Of a stretch of DNA of 64,000 nt, positions 39,668 to 48,805 are shown piece after piece (positions within the stretch are counted from its first letter, which is position 1; each line of letters starts with the position of its first letter). A program made the position numbers and the translations under genes. The notes beneath the pieces were generated by a model. It saw only the letters and a list, made by a program, of their open reading frames with translations, was not told the DNA's origin and made no database searches. Location: assembly GCA_025927475.1 (NCBI GenBank), contig JAICLL010000008.1, positions 1-64,000 on the forward strand. The letters run 5' to 3'. The DNA is from Pirellulales bacterium (GTDB taxonomy: Bacteria > Planctomycetota > Planctomycetia > Pirellulales > JAICIG01).

Positions 39668-40936
39668 ATGATTCCCATTCTTTATCTGGCGCCTGTCGAA
39701 TGGTCGTCGATCTGGCAGCGACCGCAACAGTTGGCGGTTCGATTGGGTCGCCACTTTCGCGTGCACTACGTCGATCCGGTGGGATTGCGTTCGGTGCGGC
39801 TGCGCGACATCACACGCATCCGGCACGCCTGGCGTTCGCCTCCCCAACCGGCCAAACACCCGGTGATTAAGCCCCGCTATCTGCCTTGGCCGGGCAATCG
39901 GCTCGTCGAGCCGCTCAACCGCCGCTGGTTGATGCGGCAAATGGCCGCCCAATTCGACTTCGAGCGGCAGCCCTGGATCCTGTGGCTCGGCAGCCCCAGC
40001 TTGCTCGCCGACGAATTGCTGACGCGCGCCAAGCCGAGCCTGGTGGTCTATGACTCGATGGACCGCGTCGGCGCGTTTCATCGCGGACGAACACGTCAGC
40101 GCATCGAACGAACCGAGGCCAGCCTGGTAGCCCGCGCCGACCTGGTGCTGGCCAGCTCGCACGGGCTGGCCGAACGCTGGGGGGCGATCAAAGAAGTCAC
40201 GCTGGTGCCCAATGGCGTCGATGTGGCGGCCTTCGCCCAGCGGCCCGCCGACTGCCCGCCCGAGTGGCATCGCGACACTTCGCGCCGCGTGATTGGTTTT
40301 CACGGCACCTTGGGCGAGTGGCTCGATTACGATCTGCTGGCCCGCCTGGCACAGCGGCACGCCGATTGGCTGTGGGTATTCATCGGCCCGATCCATAGCC
40401 AGCAGGCAAAGTCATTGCTGCGTTTGCCCAACGTGTGCCTGCCGGGGCCGGTGCCCTACCCCGCGCTCGCCGAACAAGCAGCCTGGTTCGATGTGGGATT
40501 GATTCCTTTCCGGCTGAACGAGCTGACGCGCTACGTGCATCCGATTAAGGCCTTGGAATATCTGGCGTTGGGTTTGCCGGTGGTTTCGTCGCGCTTGCCC
40601 GACCTGAGTGAACATGCCGATGTGATTTCATTCGCCTCGACGTTCGATGAATGGAGCGCGCGGCTGGAAGACGCGGTGGCGCCGGCGGCCCGGCTGCCGA
40701 AACGTGTCGAGGCGCGGCGGCGCGTCGCCGGCGCGCACGATTGGGACCGGCGGGTGGAGGCCATCGTGTCACGCATCGCCGTACGTCTGCCGTGCGGACG
40801 GTTGGAGAACGGCCTTCCTAGGCCGTCCACCCGGTTCGTGGACGGCCTAGGAAGGCCATCCTCCCGGCGCGCAGCTAACACATCATCGCATAAATTCCAG
40901 AGCGTTAGCTCCCAGCCCCTAGTCCCCAGCCCCTAG
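39668..40936 (+). CDS. Glycosyltransferase family 1/4-like
   Basis: A 422-residue GT-B fold transferase. The N-terminus is ILYLAPVEWSSIWQRPQQLA, a 'search-the-dead' start typical of this subfamily. PSLVVYDSMDRVGAF and ARADLVLASSHGLAERWG follow, then LVPNGVDVAAF. The C-terminal donor domain has VIGFHGTLGEWLDYDLLARL and IKALEYLALGLPVVSS, the EX7E-like region. The last 45 residues, from CGRLENGLPRPSTRF on, are encoded by an inverted repeat (40811-40857) and a CCCAGCCCCTAGTCCC low-complexity stretch, so the native end is probably near residue 378. It diverges from the ArnT-like gene and is followed after 16 bp by a GT2 gene. Confidence 0.86.
   Translation: MIPILYLAPVEWSSIWQRPQQLAVRLGRHFRVHYVDPVGLRSVRLRDITRIRHAWRSPPQPAKHPVIKPRYLPWPGNRLVEPLNRRWLMRQMAAQFDFERQPWILWLGSPSLLADELLTRAKPSLVVYDSMDRVGAFHRGRTRQRIERTEASLVARADLVLASSHGLAERWGAIKEVTLVPNGVDVAAFAQRPADCPPEWHRDTSRRVIGFHGTLGEWLDYDLLARLAQRHADWLWVFIGPIHSQQAKSLLRLPNVCLPGPVPYPALAEQAAWFDVGLIPFRLNELTRYVHPIKALEYLALGLPVVSSRLPDLSEHADVISFASTFDEWSARLEDAVAPAARLPKRVEARRRVAGAHDWDRRVEAIVSRIAVRLPCGRLENGLPRPSTRFVDGLGRPSSRRAANTSSHKFQSVSSQPLVPSP
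40811..40857. repeat. Inverted repeat at gene 3' end (family J)
   Basis: Perfect 20-bp arms GGCCTTCCTAGGCCGTCCAC (40811-40830) and its reverse complement (40838-40857), 7-bp loop, read through in frame by the glycosyltransferase gene. Confidence 0.8.
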
Positions 40937-40952
40937 TCCCCAGCTCCCACGC

Positions 40953-41762
40953 ATGCTGATCACCGAGCTGAACGCCGCGAGCGCCGGGCCAACCCCCGCC
41001 AATCTGGACATCGGCCTGGTCTATACGCACGAGCGGCAGTTTATGCCGCGGCTGCTGGAGAGCATGGCGCCCGCGTCGGGCCGGTTAAATGTGCGGCTGG
41101 TGCTTGTCGACAACGCATCGGAAGACGGTCACTCGCGGTGGCTGCCGAACTTGCCGCGCACCACGGTCGTTCACAACACTCGGCGGCTGTCGTACGCGGC
41201 AAATTTGAATCGCATTCTGCGCCTGGCGACTGCTCCTTATGTGCTGTTGATGAACACCGACATGCACTTCGACAGCGCCGAGCCATGCCTGGAAAAAATG
41301 GTCGGCTTCATGGAGCGGCGGCCGCGATGCGGTTTGAGCGTGTGCCGGTTGTATCACCCCGGCGGCGGATATGCGTGGCCCGCCCGGCGGTTTCAAACGC
41401 CGCGGATCGTCGTCGCCCGCCGGCTGAAAATGGCCCGCCGCATGCACCGCGTTCTGGCCGACTATTTCTATCAGGACCGCAATCATTTCGAATCGTTCGC
41501 GTGCGACTGGGTGTCGGGCTGCTTCATGTTTCTACGCCGCGCCGCGGCGATCCAGGTCGGCATGTTCGACGAAGGTTTTGGCAAATACTTCGAAGACGTC
41601 GATTACGCCGCGCGCATGCACCGCGCCGGCTGGCAGGTGATGTTCAACGGCGAGACGTATTGCTATCACCACGAGCAGCGCGCCAGCCGCCGGCTGCTCT
41701 CGCGCGACGCCTGCCGGCATTTCGGCTCGTACGCCCGGTGGCTTTTGAAGCGCGCCGCCTAG
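40953..41762 (+). CDS. GT2 rhamnosyltransferase-like glycosyltransferase
   Basis: A 269-residue GT-A transferase. Motifs in order: NVRLVLVDNASEDGHSRWLP (nucleotide-binding strand with DNAS), SYAANLNRILRLATAPYVLL, MNTDMHFDSAEPCLEKM (the DxD-like metal site, here NTDMHF), FACDWVSGCFMFLRRAAAIQ (the WVSGaxxxxRR segment of rhamnosyltransferases), and FDEGFGKYFEDVDYAARMHR (the ED acceptor/base motif). The end YCYHHEQRASRR matches the family HxxxxSR. Likely adds a sugar, possibly a deoxyhexose, to the glycan built by the neighbouring genes. Confidence 0.88.
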   Translation: MLITELNAASAGPTPANLDIGLVYTHERQFMPRLLESMAPASGRLNVRLVLVDNASEDGHSRWLPNLPRTTVVHNTRRLSYAANLNRILRLATAPYVLLMNTDMHFDSAEPCLEKMVGFMERRPRCGLSVCRLYHPGGGYAWPARRFQTPRIVVARRLKMARRMHRVLADYFYQDRNHFESFACDWVSGCFMFLRRAAAIQVGMFDEGFGKYFEDVDYAARMHRAGWQVMFNGETYCYHHEQRASRRLLSRDACRHFGSYARWLLKRAA

Positions 41763-42091
41763 CCAAAGTAGCGCTCCGCGAGTCGCCTTTCGCTCCGCGA
41801 AAGTAGCGTCGCTTCTGATCCAGCGCAAGCGGACCTTGCAAAAATTCTCGCGGGGCGAAAGCTGGCCGTTTGGCCCCTTTGTCGGCATAGGCTTTGCACC
41901 CCTATGGCTCTTCGACCTTCTGAGCCCGAATTATTCATCCAGCCTCCGGGGTGTTCGAACCACGGTGGTCTCGCACCAACCCGAAGCGCACGCGAGGCAA
42001 ACTCGTTGCGCGGCCTCGCTTGCGCTTCGGGTTAGTGTGGGCTGATGAGTAATCGGGCTAGTGAGCATCTCTTTCCCCTAGGAGCAGAACC
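41763..42091. other. Intergenic region filled by repeat elements
   Basis: A half family B unit (41782-41807) is followed by a nested family A palindrome. In the latter, outer arms 41923-41944 and 42040-42060 are imperfect, and inner arms 41978-41998 and 42013-42033 are 21 bp (AACCCGAAGC.../...GCTTCGGGTT). No gene is seen. The downstream gene's ribosome-binding site is AGGAGCAG near 42079. Confidence 0.75.
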
Positions 42092-42772
42092 ATGAACGAG
42101 CATACGATTCGACCGGAAGATACCGAGTTCAACCAAGGTCAGGCGAAATCAGACAACGCCGATCCGATTACGGGCGAACCGGGCGCACACCCGGTGGGCG
42201 TCGGCCTGGGCGCCGCCGGTGGCGGCGTGGCGGGCGCGGCCATCGGAGCGGCGGCCGGACCGATTGGCGCCGCCGTGGGCGCCATGGCCGGAGCGGTCAT
42301 CGGCGGCATGGCCGGCAAAGACATTGCCGAGTCGATCGATCCCACCGCCGAAGACGCCTACTGGCGCGAACATTATCGCGAGCGGCCCTATGTTTCGTCG
42401 GAAGATCCCTATGAACGCTTCCAACCCGCCTACCGCTATGGTTGGGAAGCCCGCATGCAGCACGAAGGACGCGATTTCGAGGAAATCGAGCCGCAACTTC
42501 AAGAGCGCTGGATGACCGCCAAGCCCGACCTGGGCTGGGAGCACGCCGGCAAGGCGGCCCGCGACGCTTGGAATCGCTTCGAGAGCCGCCACGCGCCGCA
42601 CGAGCAACCGCCGGGAACGGGGCAAACGTCGATGCCGGGCGGGACGCCTGAGTATCGCGGCCAATCGCACCCCGCCGCGCCCAACACCGCGCCGGCCGAC
42701 CGCGACCGCTGCGAAACCGAGTCGCCGCGCGTCAATCCCGCGGCCAAGCCGCTGGAAACCCGCGATCTCTAA
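42092..42772 (+). CDS. Glycine-zipper protein of unknown function
   Basis: A 226-residue protein. Residues about 35-85 form a glycine zipper (GAAGGGVAGAAIGAAAGPIG and AVGAMAGAVIGGMAGKDIAE) that may insert into or associate with membranes. A conserved-looking soluble region follows: DAYWREHYRERPYVSSEDPY, FQPAYRYGWEARMQHEGRDF and AGKAARDAWNRFES. This arrangement matches a family seen in many proteobacteria and planctomycetes, often near stress or biofilm genes; the function is unknown. The tail is polar and low complexity. It lacks a signal peptide. AGGAGCAG precedes the ATG. Confidence 0.75.
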   Translation: MNEHTIRPEDTEFNQGQAKSDNADPITGEPGAHPVGVGLGAAGGGVAGAAIGAAAGPIGAAVGAMAGAVIGGMAGKDIAESIDPTAEDAYWREHYRERPYVSSEDPYERFQPAYRYGWEARMQHEGRDFEEIEPQLQERWMTAKPDLGWEHAGKAARDAWNRFESRHAPHEQPPGTGQTSMPGGTPEYRGQSHPAAPNTAPADRDRCETESPRVNPAAKPLETRDL

Positions 42773-42821
42773 GAGGAGCGACGCACGCACGGTCGCTGTC
42801 GGACGATCGGTGTCGGACATC

Positions 42822-42872
42822 GTCGCCTTTCGCTCCGCGAAAGTAGCGCTGCTTTCGTGCCGCGAAAGCGCG
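42822..42872. repeat. Degenerate family B palindrome
   Basis: GTCGCCTTTCGCTCCGCG... with a right half altered to GCTGCTTTCGTGCCGCGAAA. It lies after the glycine-zipper gene and before the convergent DUF1559 gene. Confidence 0.65.
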
Positions 42873-42940
42873 GGATGGGCTTCCAGGCCGTCTCGGGCCG
42901 CGATGCACGGCCGGTATCCGCGCCGCGCGCCGCCCACGGG

Positions 42941-43801
42941 TCAAAACGGTTCATCGACCGGCTCGCCACCGGCTTTGGTGGCCAACGCCTGCAGCGTCTC
43001 CGCCGAGAGTGTGTCGCTGAGCAGGGTTACACCTCCGTCGCAAAACGAAACCTGAGCGGCGCCGTCATGCTGGCTGCAGACTCCCAAGCCTTGCTTTGCG
43101 TTAACGCCTTTGGCGAGCGTCTCAAAGGGCAGGTCGCGCGGCTCCATCCAATGGATGCCCGACCCGGCGGACTCGGCGATGCTGATCGTGTTTGATGTGC
43201 CATCCTTGAAATCTCCGAAGCCGGCGCAGCGGCTGCCGGGCCAAGCAGTGCCGGGGCCGGTGATTGCCAGGTAGCTTACCTCGTGCGGTCCACGCAGATT
43301 GTCGCTGGGGCAACAATAGGCGGGCGGAATCCTATCGGCCAACAACCGATTGTGTGGGCCGTTCCAAGGTTCGTCGAAATGATATTGCTCGTACAGAGCC
43401 TTCTGCTCCAAGAACGGCAGAAGCAACACTCGCCAACTGTGCATGCGGTTGCCGCGCGCATCGGTGGTGTAGGCCGGCGGAAAGCATTGATAGACGTCGG
43501 CGTAGTTCTGCAACGCCAGCCCGAGCTGCTTAAGATTGCAATTACAAGACGAGCGTCGAGCGGCTTCTTTCGCCTGCCGCACGGCGGGCACCAGGAATGC
43601 GACGAGAAGGATCGCCGCTACCGCCGAGGTCGCGAACACCGCGGGCCTCCGCAAGGGCCGGACGGCGATAATGACCAGCAGCACAGCTGCAAACACCGCC
43701 GCCACGACGCCGACCTCGCTGAACCCCCCGCCACCGCCCGAATGGCCAGCGGCATCGGCGGCGCTTGAACACGCCAGGAGTGAATAGAGGCAGTTATTCA
43801 T
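42941..43801 (-). CDS. DUF1559 domain protein (pilin-like, atypical N-terminus)
   Basis: A 286-residue member of DUF1559, a family greatly expanded in planctomycetes and usually exported by a type IV pilin-like N-terminus. The family core is clear: [74 protein letters not shown] and the terminal [20 protein letters not shown]. Instead of a standard methylation motif the start has a Gly-rich segment and two hydrophobic helices ([37 protein letters not shown]). It is thus a membrane-anchored variant. It lies 81 bp downstream of the aminotransferase gene on the same strand. Confidence 0.88.
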   Translation of the reverse strand: MNNCLYSLLACSSAADAAGHSGGGGGFSEVGVVAAVFAAVLLVIIAVRPLRRPAVFATSAVAAILLVAFLVPAVRQAKEAARRSSCNCNLKQLGLALQNYADVYQCFPPAYTTDARGNRMHSWRVLLLPFLEQKALYEQYHFDEPWNGPHNRLLADRIPPAYCCPSDNLRGPHEVSYLAITGPGTAWPGSRCAGFGDFKDGTSNTISIAESAGSGIHWMEPRDLPFETLAKGVNAKQGLGVCSQHDGAAQVSFCDGGVTLLSDTLSAETLQALATKAGGEPVDEPF

Positions 43802-43882
43802 GACAGCCGGCTAGTCTGTGCAGACGAATGCGCTCCGCATTACCGATTGTAGCGACACAGGAATCGTCTGTGGACCTTGCCA

Positions 43883-45217
43883 TCAAGCGGCGGCGAGAAT
43901 CTGTAACGCCGTCGCGATCTGCTCGCGCGTGACACACAGCGATGGGCAAAAGCGAATTCCGGCCTGGCCGCAGCCCAACAGCAACAAGCCACGGTGAAAC
44001 GCCGCGTCGATCAACGCATTGCGCCGCGGTGCGTCGGGCAAACCTTCGGCATCGACCACGTCGATGGCCTGCATCAACCCCAAACCTCTGGGATTCGCCA
44101 AGCGGCCGGCGGAACGCGATGATTTCCCTTCCGCGGCAGAACCGTCTGCCAGCCGCCGCAGCCCGGCCTGCAACTCTTCGCCCCGTGCGACGGCGTTGGC
44201 CAAATACTCGCGTTCGATCAGCGCGAACGTGGCCAGCGCCGCGCGGCAGCTCACCGGGTTGCCGCCAAACGTCGAGGCGTGGCTGCCCGGCGGCCAGTCC
44301 ATAATGCTGGCCCGAGTGATCAATGCCCCCAACGGCAGGCCGCTGGCAATGCCTTTGGCCAGGCAAACCATGTCGGGCACGATGCCAAAGTGCTCGACGG
44401 CAAACATTCTGCCGGTCCGTCCCATGCCCGACTGCACCTCGTCGGCCACCAGCAAGATGCCATGCTGATCGCACACCTGCCGCAGCATCGGCAGGAACTG
44501 GGGCGAAGGAACGCGGTAGCCGCCTTCGCCCTGCACCGGCTCTACAAAAACGGCCGCCACCTCGTCGGGCGGGCAAACGGTCGAAAACAATTCGTCCAGC
44601 TCAGCCCGGCTGCAATCGAAATGAATGCGGTGTACGCCCGACAGCAGCGGCCCAAATCCATGTTGATGCAGCGCCTTCGAGCCGCCCAGCGACATCGCCC
44701 CGTAGGTGCGCCCGTGAAACGCTCCATAGCACGAAATCACGCGCTGGCGGCCGGTATGATGCCGCGCTAGCTTCAACGCCGCTTCGATCGTCTCGGCGCC
44801 GCTGTTGGCAAAGAAGACGCGTTTCGGCTCAGGCCCCGGCGCCAGCCTGGCCAGCAACTCGGCCAGCTCGATTTCGGGAGCGTAGTAAAAATCGGTGCCC
44901 GACATGTGAATCAGTTTCGACGCCTGATCGGCGATCGCCGCGACCACTTCCGGGTGGGCATGGCCGGTGGCGTTCACGGCAATGCCGGCGGTGAAATCGA
45001 GAAACCGGTTGCCATCGACATCTTCCAACACGCAGCCCCACCCCCGCGCCGCCACCAGCGGATAGCCGCGGGTGTACGAGGGCGACATCACCTGCGCATC
45101 GCGGGCGATCCAGGCCGCGGCCTGGGGGCCGGGCAGGGAAGTCACCAGGTGCGGGGCGTCTCCGAGTGCGGAGTGCGGAATGGTGAGTGCGGAATTGGTT
45201 CGAGTCATGGCAGCCAT
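43883..45217 (-). CDS. Class-III pyridoxal-phosphate aminotransferase (4-aminobutyrate/acetylornithine type)
   Basis: About 444 residues. Key features: PSYTRGYPLVAARGWGCVLE and DGNRFLDFTAGIAVNATGHA at the start, NSGAETIEAALKLARHHTGR (cofactor phosphate), GAFHGRTYGAMSLGGSKALH, VAAVFVEPVQGEGGYRVPSP, LVADEVQSGMGRTG, and CLAKGIASGLPLGALI with the Schiff-base lysine. The closest match in pattern is bacterial 4-aminobutyrate aminotransferase. An aldehyde dehydrogenase lies upstream on the same strand, fitting amine or amino-acid catabolism to an acid. Starts at 45217 and 45208 place two palindromes in the leader. The first 15 residues include a TGCGGAGTGCGGAAT-type repeat. Confidence 0.87.
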   Translation of the reverse strand: MAAMTRTNSALTIPHSALGDAPHLVTSLPGPQAAAWIARDAQVMSPSYTRGYPLVAARGWGCVLEDVDGNRFLDFTAGIAVNATGHAHPEVVAAIADQASKLIHMSGTDFYYAPEIELAELLARLAPGPEPKRVFFANSGAETIEAALKLARHHTGRQRVISCYGAFHGRTYGAMSLGGSKALHQHGFGPLLSGVHRIHFDCSRAELDELFSTVCPPDEVAAVFVEPVQGEGGYRVPSPQFLPMLRQVCDQHGILLVADEVQSGMGRTGRMFAVEHFGIVPDMVCLAKGIASGLPLGALITRASIMDWPPGSHASTFGGNPVSCRAALATFALIEREYLANAVARGEELQAGLRRLADGSAAEGKSSRSAGRLANPRGLGLMQAIDVVDAEGLPDAPRRNALIDAAFHRGLLLLGCGQAGIRFCPSLCVTREQIATALQILAAA

Positions 45218-45226
45218 CGTGCGATT

Positions 45227-45249
45227 CAACTGGTAATCGTTACCAGTTG
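45227..45249. promoter_or_regulatory. Palindrome 1 of an operator-like pair
   Basis: CAACTGGTAA-TCG-TTACCAGTTG: perfect 10-bp arms, 3-bp centre. It lies 10 bp upstream of the chosen aminotransferase start and 40 bp centre-to-centre from palindrome 2. Confidence 0.6.
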
Positions 45250-45266
45250 CCACCCCTTGCATCATT

Positions 45267-45289
45267 CAACTGTTAACCGTTAACAGTTG
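45267..45289. promoter_or_regulatory. Palindrome 2 of an operator-like pair
   Basis: CAACTGTTAA-CCG-TTAACAGTTG: perfect 10-bp arms and the same outer CAACTG/CAGTTG and 3-bp centre as palindrome 1. The pair lies in the gap between the dehydrogenase stop (45318) and the aminotransferase start. Confidence 0.6.
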
Positions 45290-45317
45290 ACACAATGGGC
45301 AATTTCAGTTCTTGCTA

Positions 45318-46844
45318 TTACTGCGTTTCCGGCACCAGGGCGCTCATGCCTTGCGCCATGGTGATGCCGCGTTGGTGGTTGACGGTGAAGGCCACGCGGT
45401 GGGTGACCGCATCGACCAGAGCCGCGGCCGACGGCTGCCCGTTGCCGCTCCGCTTCACGCCGCCGAAAGGCAAATGCACCTCGGCCCCGATACAGGGCAA
45501 GTTGACATAGCCCATGCCATAGTCGCACTCATCACGGTAAAGCCGCCAGCGGCGATAGTCTTCCGTAATCACCGCCATCGACAGCCCATATGGCGTGTCG
45601 TTGTAAATGGCAATAGCTTCGTCGTCGTTGTCGAAGGGCACGATCGCCAGATGCGGGCCAAAAACTTCTTCGCGCACCGTCCGCTTGCCGGGAGCGTGCC
45701 GTTGCCGGTAGACGAAGGGCGACATGAAATAGCCGGCGGCCGATGGGCCGTCGTTCATGCGCCCGCCGTCGAGCAGCACTTCGGCGCCCTCTTGCCTGGC
45801 AAGGTCGTTGTAGTAGGCGACCTTTTCGACTGCCCGTTGATTGATGAGCGGTCCGGCGAACGCGCCGCTGGCGAAGGGATCGGCGAAGCGCAGTTGCCGG
45901 GCGCGCGCCACTAGTTGCTCGGAGAATGGATCGAGCAGCCGCCGGTGCACCAGCACCCTTCCTGCCGAGACACAACGCTGGCCCGTGGTTTTGAACGCGC
46001 TGAGCAAGGCGGCGTTGACGGCCAGATCCAGCGAGGCGTCTTCGCAGACGATCACCGCGCTCTTCGAGCCCATTTCCAAGGCGCAGGTCTTGTGCTGGTG
46101 CTCCGCGGCCACCTGGCGGATGTGCGAACCAACCTCGTAACTGCCGGTGAAGCAAACGACGTCGACATCGGCTTGCCGGGCCAACGCCTCGCCCGCCTCT
46201 TCGCCGATGCCGTGTACCAGATTGATCGTGCCCGGCGGAAAGCCGGCTTCATCGAACAGCCGCACGAGCCGCTGGCCGATTTCGGGCGTTTCTTCCGATG
46301 GCTTGAAGACGGTGGTATTGCCTTCGACCAAGCTGGGCGCCAGCATCCAGAGCGGCACGGCGAAGGGAAAATTCCAAGGCGTAATCACGGCCACGACGCC
46401 GCGCGGTTTGCGGCGCACGTAGAGATCTTTGGCCTCGATCTCGGAGTCGATCACCTGGCCGCTCGGCTGGCGCGAGGTGCCGAAGACATATTGCACCATG
46501 TGCAGCCCTTCGACGACTTCGGCCCGGGCTTCGTCGATAATCTTGCCGCTTTCGAGGGCGAGCACGCGGGCCAGTTCGTCCACGTCGCGTTCGATCAGCC
46601 CGGCGAGCTTGAGCAGCAGTTCGCCGCGTTTGACACGGCTGGTGCGCCGCCAGGCAGTGAATGCGCCGCGTGCCGCGGAGACCGCCGCGTCGACTTCGGC
46701 CTGGCCGCCGCGCGGATAGACGCCGGTCACTTGGTCGAACCGCGCCGGGTTGAGGCTCTCGAATTGCTCGCCGCCGGGCTGGCGCCACTGGCCCGCAATA
46801 TAATGTTGGCCCGTCCAAACCTTTTCGGCCACCGCTTGCGCCAT
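45318..46844 (-). CDS. NAD(P)-dependent aldehyde dehydrogenase
   Basis: A 508-residue ALDH superfamily enzyme that oxidises an aldehyde to the acid. Motifs: VVAVITPWNFPFAVPLWMLA, NTTVFKPSEETPEIG, FTGSYEVGSHIRQVA (cofactor loop), the general-base glutamate in CALEMGSKSAVIV (usual ELGGK becomes EMGSK), the catalytic cysteine in TGQRCVSAGRVLVH, and REEVFGPHLAIVPFD. ATG at 46844 has a strong AGGAGG site, which decides the start; the frame is open to 46943. Paired with the downstream aminotransferase it would complete catabolism of an amine such as GABA or a similar omega-amino compound. The exact substrate is not known. Confidence 0.92.
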   Translation of the reverse strand: MAQAVAEKVWTGQHYIAGQWRQPGGEQFESLNPARFDQVTGVYPRGGQAEVDAAVSAARGAFTAWRRTSRVKRGELLLKLAGLIERDVDELARVLALESGKIIDEARAEVVEGLHMVQYVFGTSRQPSGQVIDSEIEAKDLYVRRKPRGVVAVITPWNFPFAVPLWMLAPSLVEGNTTVFKPSEETPEIGQRLVRLFDEAGFPPGTINLVHGIGEEAGEALARQADVDVVCFTGSYEVGSHIRQVAAEHQHKTCALEMGSKSAVIVCEDASLDLAVNAALLSAFKTTGQRCVSAGRVLVHRRLLDPFSEQLVARARQLRFADPFASGAFAGPLINQRAVEKVAYYNDLARQEGAEVLLDGGRMNDGPSAAGYFMSPFVYRQRHAPGKRTVREEVFGPHLAIVPFDNDDEAIAIYNDTPYGLSMAVITEDYRRWRLYRDECDYGMGYVNLPCIGAEVHLPFGGVKRSGNGQPSAAALVDAVTHRVAFTVNHQRGITMAQGMSALVPETQ

Positions 46845-47078
46845 AAGGCACCTCCTGTCGGTCAAGCTTTCCCGCCTGACGAGATTTACCGGAACGCGTT
46901 GCCCCGCACGCGCCTCCCTATCAAGGATATGCCACGGGCGCATTCGGGCAAGCGTAGAACGAACGAGGCGAAAGCCCTATAATGCCGGCCAAGGGGTCCA
47001 ACATGTTCGACCGCGTGCGCGGCCAGGCTTCTGCCCCGGCCACCAAAATGCGGCGCCAACAACCTGGGAGTCAGAGTC

Positions 47079-48128
47079 TTGCCAGAAAATGTCGTCATCA
47101 TCGGCAGCGGGCCGGCCGCCTGGGCCGCGGCCATTTATACCGCTCGGGCAGCGCTGCGGCCGCTGGTCTTCGAGGGCGCCATCACCGAAGACAACCGCAT
47201 TGCCGGCACGCTTCCGCTGGGACAGCTCGCCTTGACCACCGAGGTGGAGAATTACCCCGGCTTCCCACATGGCAACCTGGAATCTTACCTGGACGACGCC
47301 ATCGACCCATCGCAGCGCCAGATGATGGCGCCCCGCACACAACACGGCGTGAGCGGCCCGGAACTGATGGAGCTGATGCGGCAGCAGGCGAAAAACTTTG
47401 AAACGCGAATCATCACCGACGACATCGTCGAGGTTGATTTTTCGCGCCGCCCGTTCAAGCTGCGGTCGTCGGAAGGCCAGACCACCGAGGCCCGCGCGGT
47501 GATTGTGGCCACCGGCGCGCGGGCCAATTATCTGGGGTTGCCTTCGGAAGATCACTACAAGAATCGCGGGGTCAGCGCTTGCGCCGTGTGCGACGGCGCG
47601 CTGCCGCGGTTCCGCAATCAGCCGCTGGTGGTGGTCGGCGGTGGCGACTCGGCTTGCGAAGAGGCCAGCTATCTCTCGAAGTTCGCCAGCAAGGTACACA
47701 TGATCCACCGCCGCGACCAGTTGCGAGCCTCGAAAATCATGGCTCAACGCGTGCTCGAAGACCCCAAGATTGAAATGGCCTGGAACAGCGTCGTCGATGA
47801 AGTGCTCGGCGACGATCGGCAGGGCGTCACCGGCGTGCGGCTGAAAAGCAGCGTCGACGACAGCCGACACGAACTGCCCGCCTCGGGCATGTTTCTGGCC
47901 ATCGGCCACACGCCCAACACGCATTTTGTCGAAGGCAAGCTGGAGCTGACGCCCAAGAAGTACATCAAGTGGACGGTGCCGTTCCGCACCAACACCAGCG
48001 TCGAGGGGGTGTTTGCGGCCGGCGACGTGGCCGACGATTATTACCGGCAGGCAATCACCGCCGCCGGCAGCGGCTGCATGGCCGCGCTCGATGCCGAACG
48101 CTGGCTGGCTCACCAGGGAAGCCACTAA
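47079..48128 (+). CDS. trxB: Thioredoxin reductase
   Basis: TrxB passes electrons from NADPH via FAD to thioredoxin. The 349-residue protein starts with [20 protein letters not shown] (FAD loop). It has [20 protein letters not shown] with the CAVC redox pair near residue 168, [20 protein letters not shown] (NADPH loop), [10 protein letters not shown] and the end [20 protein letters not shown], the FAD-binding GD motif. The first codon appears to be TTG at 47079, preceded by GGGAGTCAGAG; no in-frame ATG lies nearby. It is slightly longer than E. coli TrxB through loops near residue 70. It diverges from the dehydrogenase gene. Confidence 0.93.
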   Translation: MPENVVIIGSGPAAWAAAIYTARAALRPLVFEGAITEDNRIAGTLPLGQLALTTEVENYPGFPHGNLESYLDDAIDPSQRQMMAPRTQHGVSGPELMELMRQQAKNFETRIITDDIVEVDFSRRPFKLRSSEGQTTEARAVIVATGARANYLGLPSEDHYKNRGVSACAVCDGALPRFRNQPLVVVGGGDSACEEASYLSKFASKVHMIHRRDQLRASKIMAQRVLEDPKIEMAWNSVVDEVLGDDRQGVTGVRLKSSVDDSRHELPASGMFLAIGHTPNTHFVEGKLELTPKKYIKWTVPFRTNTSVEGVFAAGDVADDYYRQAITAAGSGCMAALDAERWLAHQGSH

Positions 48129-48222
48129 CCGGCCGCCGCCTGCGAGGCAGAGAAATGGGCAGAAATCGAAGGGCAGAAAACGTCCGCCGATTCCGGGCAT
48201 GAGATGTGCTAAGAGGAATCGG

Positions 48223-48543
48223 ATGATGAAACGCCTAGGCGACACCACCGATTCGACTTCTCAGCCGCTCTGCGGGCGGCTGTGCCAGCTTGGCGCGCTG
48301 GCGGCCGCGGCGGCCATCGCCATCGCCTGGTGGCTGGCGCCGGTGAACGCCGATCTCAACGATGTCGAGTTGCTTTCGATGATTGCCCTGCTGGGCTTCT
48401 GCATCGTCCTGGCAGGAATGGCCGCCGACCGCCTGGCGACCAACTTTCCTCGCGCCAGGACGCACAGCGATTACGCATCTTCACCGCGACTCCTACCGGC
48501 GGTTGCTTCGCGGTCTCGTCGGCGGTTGCGGCACCAGCCGTGA
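48223..48543 (+). CDS. Small two-helix membrane protein, unknown
   Basis: A 106-residue frame starting at ATG 48223 (or 48226) after AAGAGG, 95 bp downstream of trxB. Two hydrophobic stretches are visible: LGALAAAAAIAIAWWLAPV and LSMIALLGFCIVLAGMAADR. The last 35 residues are basic and low complexity. I do not recognise the family; it may be co-transcribed with trxB. Confidence 0.5.
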   Translation: MMKRLGDTTDSTSQPLCGRLCQLGALAAAAAIAIAWWLAPVNADLNDVELLSMIALLGFCIVLAGMAADRLATNFPRARTHSDYASSPRLLPAVASRSRRRLRHQP

Positions 48544-48578
48544 CGTAGTGTCCTAAATAGTGTTGTGGTGCTGGCCCG

Positions 48579-48642
48579 CACTAACCCGAAGCGTCAGCGA
48601 GGAAATGCGGCGATTCTGCCTCGCTGACGCTTCGGGCTAGTG
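48579..48642. repeat. Palindromic repeat, family A (inner arms)
   Basis: 24-bp arms CACTAACCCGAAGCGTCAGC(GAGG) at 48579-48602 and the inverse at 48619-48642, with one mismatch and a 16-bp loop. It lies between the small membrane protein gene and the DUF1549/DUF1553 gene. Confidence 0.8.
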
Positions 48643-48805
48643 TCACTTTGCACGGTAGCACACTCTTGGGACACCACCCTCGCACCGATCAACTTGCATT
48701 TATGCGACGATCGTGCGAAAATCGGGACATGCGCGCTCGGGCGGGGTTAGATACTCTCGGGCGGAGTGAGCGGGGCTTCGTGGAAGCTGACGAGGAGACG
48801 TCAAA

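Noticed and set aside
46977-48248. A 423-codon minus-strand frame opposite trxB
   Set aside because: The plus-strand thioredoxin reductase motifs are complete, and the minus frame is compositionally a shadow.
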